Assembly (NCBI GenBank): GCA_034437895.1
Contig: DAOTTO010000315.1
Coordinates: 1 to 10,840, forward strand
Direction of reading: 5' to 3'
Length of the DNA: 10,840 nucleotides
Source: JANRLJ01 sp034437895
Lineage (GTDB): Bacteria > Chloroflexota > Anaerolineae > Aggregatilineales > Phototrophicaceae
The notes under the pieces: model-generated
Databases searched by the model: none
What the model was told of the DNA's origin: nothing
What the model saw: the letters and a program-made list of their open reading frames with translations, nothing else
Program-made: the position numbers and the translations under genes
Part shown: one piece after another, positions 7,157 through 10,840 of the stretch
Numbering within the stretch: position 1 is the stretch's first letter
Layout: the number at the start of each line of letters is the position of its first letter

Positions 7157-7190
7157 AAGAGTTATTAAATTGACTAATTTTTTAACTCTT
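7157..7190. terminator. AT-rich hairpin after the serpin gene
   Basis: AAGAGTTA (7157-7164) pairs with TAACTCTT (7183-7190), and further A-T pairs can form inside the loop. It lies about 67 bases past the serpin stop and is followed by AT-rich sequence without a clean T-run. It could end serpin transcription or form part of the leader of the next gene. Confidence 0.3.
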
Positions 7191-7248
7191 ATATCAATTT
7201 TATTGTGTTATAGTTAAGAAAAGTATCTTTATACGGAGTAGTTTTGAT

Positions 7249-7956
7249 ATGACCAGTACTATAGAACAGTTCCGTTATACGGTTGATACCCATATTTCTA
7301 TGATTTTCGAAGCAACAGGGGGATATGAAAACTTAAAAAAAGAGTCCGAAAGATGGTTAATTTCAAAGCGAAAGACGTACTCAGGAGATGCTTATCTTGA
7401 CCAGTTAGAAAAAAACGCAGTTTATTTTGTAGAAGCGACAGCTTCATCCAAAAGAGCTATTGCACAATACTTTCAAGAGGGTAAACCTCAAATCAAGCGA
7501 GACGAAATCCCGTCGTATGTCCACTATATAAGCGTGGAAATTCCTAAGACAGAAATAAACGATAAGCTTGTAGCCTTTATTCGTGGTTATATAGCTGAAA
7601 AACCGCATCAGTTATCTACCACTGATTGGTATAAAATTCGTTATTTGAAGCAAAAAGCTCCTCAAAAAGATTATATAAAAGATTTAGAATTGACTTGTAG
7701 AATCTATCAAGCTGCAACTATTCTGGCCGATATGTACTTAGTCACAGTTTTGGAAAATCCTCAATCGGCTGGCTCATGCTCGAATTTATCTTTTGCTGAA
7801 GTTTTTGGCGTTATTAATCAACGTATAGATATTTTCGCTAATATTTCCATTGGTAACATAACAGCGAAGGTTGACGATACTCCCGCAAAAACAGATAAAA
7901 GGGTTAATCAAAATCTAGGTTCTCTAAAAGCCAAAAAATGGTGGCAACGCAAGTAG
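7249..7956 (+). CDS. Hypothetical protein, AT-rich orphan gene
   Basis: A 235-residue protein that I do not recognise. It is soluble-looking, without signal peptide or membrane span, and reads as mainly helical (for example KDLELTCRIYQAATILADMYLV at about 144-165, broken here by no Pro). It has a Lys/Arg-rich first third (KKESERWLISKRK) and a basic tail (KAKKWWQRK), compatible with nucleic-acid or surface binding, but that is only composition. GGAG lies ten bases before the ATG. Its base composition is visibly more AT-rich than every neighbour, with many AAA, TTA and ATA codons, which suggests horizontal acquisition. A 12-bp direct repeat flanks it on both sides. It stands alone between the serpin and a convergent gene. 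Defence or mobile cargo would fit the context but is unproven. Confidence 0.72.
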   Translation: MTSTIEQFRYTVDTHISMIFEATGGYENLKKESERWLISKRKTYSGDAYLDQLEKNAVYFVEATASSKRAIAQYFQEGKPQIKRDEIPSYVHYISVEIPKTEINDKLVAFIRGYIAEKPHQLSTTDWYKIRYLKQKAPQKDYIKDLELTCRIYQAATILADMYLVTVLENPQSAGSCSNLSFAEVFGVINQRIDIFANISIGNITAKVDDTPAKTDKRVNQNLGSLKAKKWWQRK

Positions 7957-7973
7957 GTATAAAATGACTTTCA

Positions 7974-7985
7974 CCTATAATCTAA
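7974..7985 (+). repeat. 12-bp direct repeat, right copy
   Basis: Second copy of CCTATAATCTAA, 851 bases after the first and 17 bases past the stop of the AT-rich orphan gene. TAGGT at 7955-7959 and ACCTA at 7973-7977 form a short inverted repeat here. The contained TATAAT (7976-7981) lies 27 bases before an orphan ribosome site and start codon pair at 8009. Confidence 0.6.
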
Positions 7986-8000
7986 TGTGGAAAATAGGCG

Positions 8001-8074
8001 AGGGGAGTATGATGTCCAAAAAGCGTTTTAATCCTCCGGCAGAGTCAGACGCTCGCCGAATTCGACGAACATAA
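8001..8074 (+). pseudogene. Beheaded gene start: ribosome site plus 21 codons
   Basis: AGGGGAG (8001-8007) is followed by ATGATG (8009-8014) and an open frame of 21 codons starting MMSKKRFNPP, ending at TAA (8072-8074). From 8028 on it lies antisense within the 3' end of the esterase-CapA gene. The strong ribosome site and the MSKKRF-type opening look like the start of a real gene whose remainder was replaced, perhaps when the opposing gene arrived. It could be a chance signal or a short translated peptide. Confidence 0.35.
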
Positions 8075-10277
8075 ATTCCAAGAATTCGGCCTGCTCCTCA
8101 GCCGTCATCGGGCGCGGACGGGCGAAGTCGTCAATGATGCCCGTGAACAGATCAACCGTTAGCAAGCGCCCCTCATAAATAAACAGTTGGTCGATAAAAA
8201 AGCGGCGGTTTTCCAGCACGGGCTGATCGAAAAATAAGTTGCCGAGTCCGTAATGGATGAAGGCTTCGCGCCCGTCGCTGGTGGGATAAAACTCGAACTG
8301 CTGCGGACGATGCGCCTGCGAACCGAGGACGACATCCGCACCGAGATCGGCTAAAGCATGAAAATCATTCACTTGCCGGTCAATCGGGCGTGTCCGGTCA
8401 TATTCGGCATACTGTACGCTGACAATTACAACATCGGTTTCGGCAGCGAGCGCGGGAATCGCTTCTCGTAGCCATGCCATTTCGCAGTAGGTCGCGCCGG
8501 GGCGTTCATCGCCGGGGACTTCGCTCACAAGGGCGAAATCTGGCCCGTTCCAATTACAGGCCAGAATCCCGATGCGAATCCCATTTTGAGTCAAGAGGAT
8601 CGGCTGCCGCGCCTGCGCTAAGGTTTCGCCGCCCCCGACGGTCAGCATATCAGCCTCCTGATAGAAGCCGAGCGTCCGGTTGTAGACATTGTAGCCGTAA
8701 TCGTTGTTATGATTGCCCGTCAGCTCCACAAGATCGACATCCAGCAGTGTGAATAATTCAAAATGCGCGTCCTTGCTGCATAAGCCGCCTAAAACGGGTT
8801 CATCGGATTCGGGACAGCGCGGCGCAAACGAGACTTCATTACTAATATGAAAATAATCTGGTCGGGTCACATAAGGCAAAATGCCCTCACCCGCCCATTG
8901 AACGCTATTGGCATCAATTGCCGTCAACGTGTTACGCGCTAAAGCAGTCACGCCGGAGAAAGCGATGCGCGTCAGCCGTGACGGGTCAAAATTCGGTGCA
9001 TTGGTGGCAACCGTCAGCGGATAGGCATCCATATCGAGCGGATAAATCGCCTCGCCACCATCAGCGCCGATGTTCAAAACGCGATAACGCGGCGTGAGCA
9101 TAGCGGGCGGCAGCAGGGTGTATAAATCCGTTGAGTTCCAGAGCAGCGCCAATAAATCCGCATCCGGCACGGTGCGCGTCAGCGGGTCGAGTGGGATTCC
9201 GGCGGCGCGTATCTGATCCGCTGCCGATTGGCTCACGACTAATTTCGCGTCAAGTTCGCCGTTGGCAACGCGATAAAGCTGTTCGCTGTCTATGGTGGTC
9301 TGCAAATTCTGAAAAGCGACAGCAGGCAGAAAAAGACTCAAGCCTGTGCCTGCTTGCGGCGCAATCGTGACAGCTTCAGGCGTTCCCTCGCTCCCCTCGC
9401 CTTCGGGAGAGGGGTCGGGGGTGAGGGATTGAGCCTCCCATTCCGCCGCATAAAAGGCCAAATATTCCGCAATATGCGCTGACCAATAGGCGTTATTGTG
9501 TTCGCCGACGGGATAGACGGTGTACTCATGCGCGATTTCACGCGCCATCAAACGCTCGTGCATCTGGTCAAAACCAAATTGGGCATAATCATCACGTCCC
9601 CGGTCAAGCCAAATCCGCAGCATATCCAAGCCGGCAGCCGTTTGCGCCAAATGCAGCGGATTAAACTCCAACGGACGGTGGCCTTCGTCAAAGAAAGCAC
9701 TATGTCCGCCGACGGTGCGGAATAAATCTGGATGGCGGAAGGCGATTTGATACGCCCAAAAGCCACCGCGAGAAATACCGCCGATAGCGCGGCCTTCGCG
9801 TATCGTCGTCACACGCAGATTCGCTTCCACATTCGGCATTAACTCCGTCAAAAAGACATTTTCCCACGAGAGATTATCAAACCGATTTTCATTCGCCATC
9901 CAGCCGCCATAAGGCATAACCACCACAAAAGGCGGCAGATCACCCGATGCGATTCCGGCATCCATCGCGGCAGGAAGGCCAAGATCAAGCCAGAGTTGAT
10001 TAGTCGAGTTCGAGCCATGAAACAGATACAAAACGGGATAGTCGCGGTTTGTTTCCGCATAACACGGTGGCACATAAATCGAATAGACCATCTCCTGATC
10101 GGTTAGAGCGCTGGTGTAAGTACGCTCACTGACTCGTCCGGTGGAGTCGGCGCAGGGGACTTGTGCGCGGAGAATGGGTAAGGAAGGCTTAAACGCAAAG
10201 GCGCAAAGGACGCAAAGCAGCGCAAAGAAAAATGTTCTTTTATGCTGTGTCGGATAGCAGTGTGAGTGTGAGCGCAT
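8028..10277 (-). CDS. Secreted fusion of serine esterase and CapA-like domains
   Basis: A 749-residue two-domain protein. A signal peptide with core FFFALLCVLCAFAF (16-29) ends near LRA-QV (38). Residues about 55-280 are an alpha/beta-hydrolase of the esterase D type (Esterase, PF00756-like): oxyanion loop LYLFHGSN (83-90), nucleophile S169 in GGISRGG, probable acid D229 or D230 and base H260 in GEHNNAYW. Residues about 435-725 resemble CapA/PgsA-type metallophosphatase proteins (PGA_cap): SGVTALARNT, HISNEVSF, ELTGNHNND (H523) and LGSQAHRPQ (H656). The usual GD after the first strand is replaced by SGV. Known CapA proteins act in polyglutamate capsule assembly; the activity here is unproven. 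The linker SLTPDPSPEGEGSEG (284-298) and the signal-peptide core coincide with dispersed DNA repeats. Only a weak GGGA ribosome site precedes the ATG, so the start is less certain than the body. Confidence 0.85.
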   Translation of the reverse strand: MRSHSHCYPTQHKRTFFFALLCVLCAFAFKPSLPILRAQVPCADSTGRVSERTYTSALTDQEMVYSIYVPPCYAETNRDYPVLYLFHGSNSTNQLWLDLGLPAAMDAGIASGDLPPFVVVMPYGGWMANENRFDNLSWENVFLTELMPNVEANLRVTTIREGRAIGGISRGGFWAYQIAFRHPDLFRTVGGHSAFFDEGHRPLEFNPLHLAQTAAGLDMLRIWLDRGRDDYAQFGFDQMHERLMAREIAHEYTVYPVGEHNNAYWSAHIAEYLAFYAAEWEAQSLTPDPSPEGEGSEGTPEAVTIAPQAGTGLSLFLPAVAFQNLQTTIDSEQLYRVANGELDAKLVVSQSAADQIRAAGIPLDPLTRTVPDADLLALLWNSTDLYTLLPPAMLTPRYRVLNIGADGGEAIYPLDMDAYPLTVATNAPNFDPSRLTRIAFSGVTALARNTLTAIDANSVQWAGEGILPYVTRPDYFHISNEVSFAPRCPESDEPVLGGLCSKDAHFELFTLLDVDLVELTGNHNNDYGYNVYNRTLGFYQEADMLTVGGGETLAQARQPILLTQNGIRIGILACNWNGPDFALVSEVPGDERPGATYCEMAWLREAIPALAAETDVVIVSVQYAEYDRTRPIDRQVNDFHALADLGADVVLGSQAHRPQQFEFYPTSDGREAFIHYGLGNLFFDQPVLENRRFFIDQLFIYEGRLLTVDLFTGIIDDFARPRPMTAEEQAEFLEFMFVEFGERLTLPED
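9385..9427. repeat. GC-rich palindromic repeat inside the esterase-CapA gene
   Basis: On the minus strand this segment reads CTCACCCCCGACCCCTCTCC and continues to GAGGGGAG. It has the same form as the first half of the composite repeat at 10737-10778. It is in frame and supplies the linker residues LTPDPSPEGEG between the two domains. Confidence 0.75.
10190..10228. repeat. CGCAAAG-type dispersed repeat inside the signal-peptide region
   Basis: Four copies of CGCAAAG start at 10194, 10202, 10211 and 10221, spaced 8, 9 and 10 bases. On the coding strand they read as CTTTGCG units and encode the hydrophobic FFALLCVLCAFAFK core of the signal peptide. A related CTTTGTGTCCTTTGCGGTT stretch lies at 2381-2399 in a non-coding repeat. 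Confidence 0.65.
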
Positions 10278-10311
10278 GAAAAAAATCCCAATCTAAAACG
10301 GAAGCTCGTCT

Positions 10312-10340
10312 ATTTTACTCGAACTGCACCCTACTGAAAA
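10312..10340 (-). promoter_or_regulatory. Possible promoter of the esterase-CapA gene
   Basis: On the minus strand TTTTCA (10335-10340) is followed after 17 bases by TAAAAT (10312-10317). The -10 matches consensus at five of six positions and the -35 at four. It would give a leader of roughly 28 bases before the ATG at 10277. It lies just beyond the truncated immunity gene, so the fusion gene probably has its own promoter. Confidence 0.33.
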
Positions 10341-10362
10341 TTGTTCTGCGCTAATTTGTTGG

Positions 10363-10509
10363 TCAATAAATGCCAATATACTCTTTGAAGTCAATCGGGA
10401 ATTGTATATTCAACTCATTTTCGACAGTACGCCATTGAGATGAGTCAATTACAGCACCATGGGGATGTGCAGGCTTGGGAAGAACTTTCATTAACTCAAT
10501 AAGCACCAT
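10363..10509 (-). pseudogene. Truncated SUKH (SMI1/KNR4) immunity protein gene
   Basis: A 48-codon frame with a perfect GGAGG (10514-10518) four bases before its ATG. After a short lead it shows the start of the SMI1/KNR4 (SUKH) fold: SSQWRTVENELNIQFP at 23-38, then IDFKEYIGIY, the W-x-x-(V)E ... L-x-x-x-(L/F)P-x-D(F/Y)K-E-(Y/F)I pattern. It stops exactly where the family continues with a conserved Tyr-Gly-x-Gly turn; full domains are well over 100 residues. A one-base shift at the stop opens 23 more codons (to 10293), but these do not clearly look like SUKH. SUKH proteins are immunity factors that neutralise polymorphic toxins. This one lies 10 bases after the end of a toxin HINT remnant. 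Probably broken, though the ribosome site is intact. Confidence 0.68.
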
Positions 10510-10519
10510 GTTGCCTCCT

Positions 10520-10687
10520 TTATTGGCAGTCCATATCCCCAGCATCATGCACCAGCCACTGACCGTCGCCGACGAAGAAGGGTTGCGCTTCATCGACGGT
10601 CAGGTTGAACATGGCCTGTTCGCGCTCGACAATCCGCATCCCATCGACTGCGCCGTAACTACGGTCAAGATTGAGATAAGCCGTCGT
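10520..10687 (-). pseudogene. C-terminal remnant of a polymorphic-toxin HINT domain
   Basis: The minus strand is open for 55 codons from after a TGA (10688-10690) to TAA (10520-10522). It contains the closing motif of pretoxin HINT domains: SYGAVDGMRIVE, then MFNLTVDEAQPFFVGDGQW followed by LVHDAG. In Rhs/YD-type and related polymorphic toxins this motif (NLTVxxAHTFFVGxGxWLVHN) sits between the long delivery protein and the C-terminal toxin tip, which HINT autoproteolysis is thought to release. Here only seven residues follow the LVHD motif before the stop, so no toxin domain is left. The upstream part is also missing, as nothing recognisable precedes the TGA. No start codon or ribosome site is expected. 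The immediately following gene is a SUKH immunity remnant, the classic partner order. Confidence 0.72.
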
Positions 10688-10736
10688 TCAAGCGAAGCGC
10701 ATCATGTATAATTTTTAGATGCAGGACTTTCGCTTA

Positions 10737-10836
10737 CCTCACCCCCCGGCCCCCTCTCCAATACTTGGAGAGGGGGAGAAAAACGCATCTTGAAGTCCCC
10801 TCCCCATGCAATGGGGAGGGGATTTAGGGGTGGGGT
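10737..10836. repeat. Composite GC-rich palindromic repeat element
   Basis: Two perfect hairpins lie in tandem. The first pairs 10750-10761 with 10765-10776 (12 bp, loop TAC). The second pairs 10797-10807 with 10811-10821 (11 bp, loop GCA). The outer ends, CTCACCCCCCGG at the left and TTAGGGGTGGGG at the right, are themselves roughly inverted, so the whole is a BIME-like or MITE-like unit of about 100 bases. Its left half matches the repeat inside the esterase-CapA gene (9385-9427). No gene is visible from 10691 to the window end. Confidence 0.8.
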
Positions 10837-10840
10837 AAAT

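Noticed and set aside
7157..7190. AT-rich hairpin as a riboswitch or regulatory leader
   Set aside because: Only an 8-bp A-T-rich stem is present, with no conserved core of any riboswitch class I know. At most it is a weak terminator.
8474..8752. Plus-strand 92-codon Arg-rich frame
   Set aside because: Antisense shadow of the CapA-like domain, with the biased Arg/Ser composition typical of a wrong frame.
10293..10364. Frameshifted continuation of the SUKH gene (DQQISAEQFSVG...)
   Set aside because: Skipping one base at the stop opens 23 codons, but they lack the Tyr-Gly-x-Gly turn and hydrophobic pattern of the family. The piece may be unrelated sequence at a junction.
10475..10711. Plus-strand 78-codon open frame near the right end
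   Set aside because: It is the antisense shadow of the HINT and SUKH remnants. The minus-strand frames carry the recognisable motifs.

Overview
The window looks like chromosomal DNA of a free-living bacterium, most likely an uncultured member of the Chloroflexota (Anaerolineae-like). This is inferred from the mix of protein families: a DUF4058 protein, an SH3-repeat glycoside hydrolase, a secreted serpin, a Chloroflexota-style CapA-like domain and a PIN-type toxin-antitoxin pair. Abundant dispersed palindromic repeats fit the same picture. No rRNA, tRNA, CRISPR array, transposase or phage gene is visible.

Left part (1-5564): a 5'-truncated DUF4058 gene converges on a minus-strand gene for a two-SH3b glycoside hydrolase, with a 10-bp hairpin between them. 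A repeat-bearing gap (2299-2615) separates that gene from a plus-strand FAD-dependent (DAO-family) oxidoreductase. The oxidoreductase in turn converges on a minus-strand block consisting of a short-chain dehydrogenase, a small antitoxin-like gene and a VapC-like PIN toxin.

Middle (5565-8030): a divergent intergenic region carries inverted repeats and leads into a serpin with a signal peptide and a canonical inhibitory hinge. An AT-rich orphan gene of unknown function follows, bracketed by a 12-bp direct repeat. Just past the second copy lies a good ribosome binding site and start codon that reads only 21 codons, into the end of the next, opposing gene. It looks like the beheaded start of a lost gene.

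Right part (8028-10840): a large minus-strand gene encodes an unusual secreted fusion of a serine esterase domain and a CapA-like phosphoesterase domain. Two pieces of this protein appear to derive from dispersed DNA repeats: the hydrophobic core of the signal peptide (a CGCAAAG-type repeat) and the linker between the domains (a GC-rich palindromic repeat). Upstream on the same strand are two linked remnants. One is the tail of a polymorphic-toxin HINT domain, recognised from its characteristic final motif. The other, 10 bases later, is a SUKH (SMI1/KNR4) immunity gene cut off after 48 codons. A composite GC-rich palindromic repeat closes the window.

The genes do not form one pathway. The window is an accessory patchwork of single genes and gene remnants separated by repeats. 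The strongest candidates for a second look are the toxin-immunity graveyard at the right end, the repeat-built esterase-CapA fusion and the direct-repeat-flanked orphan gene.
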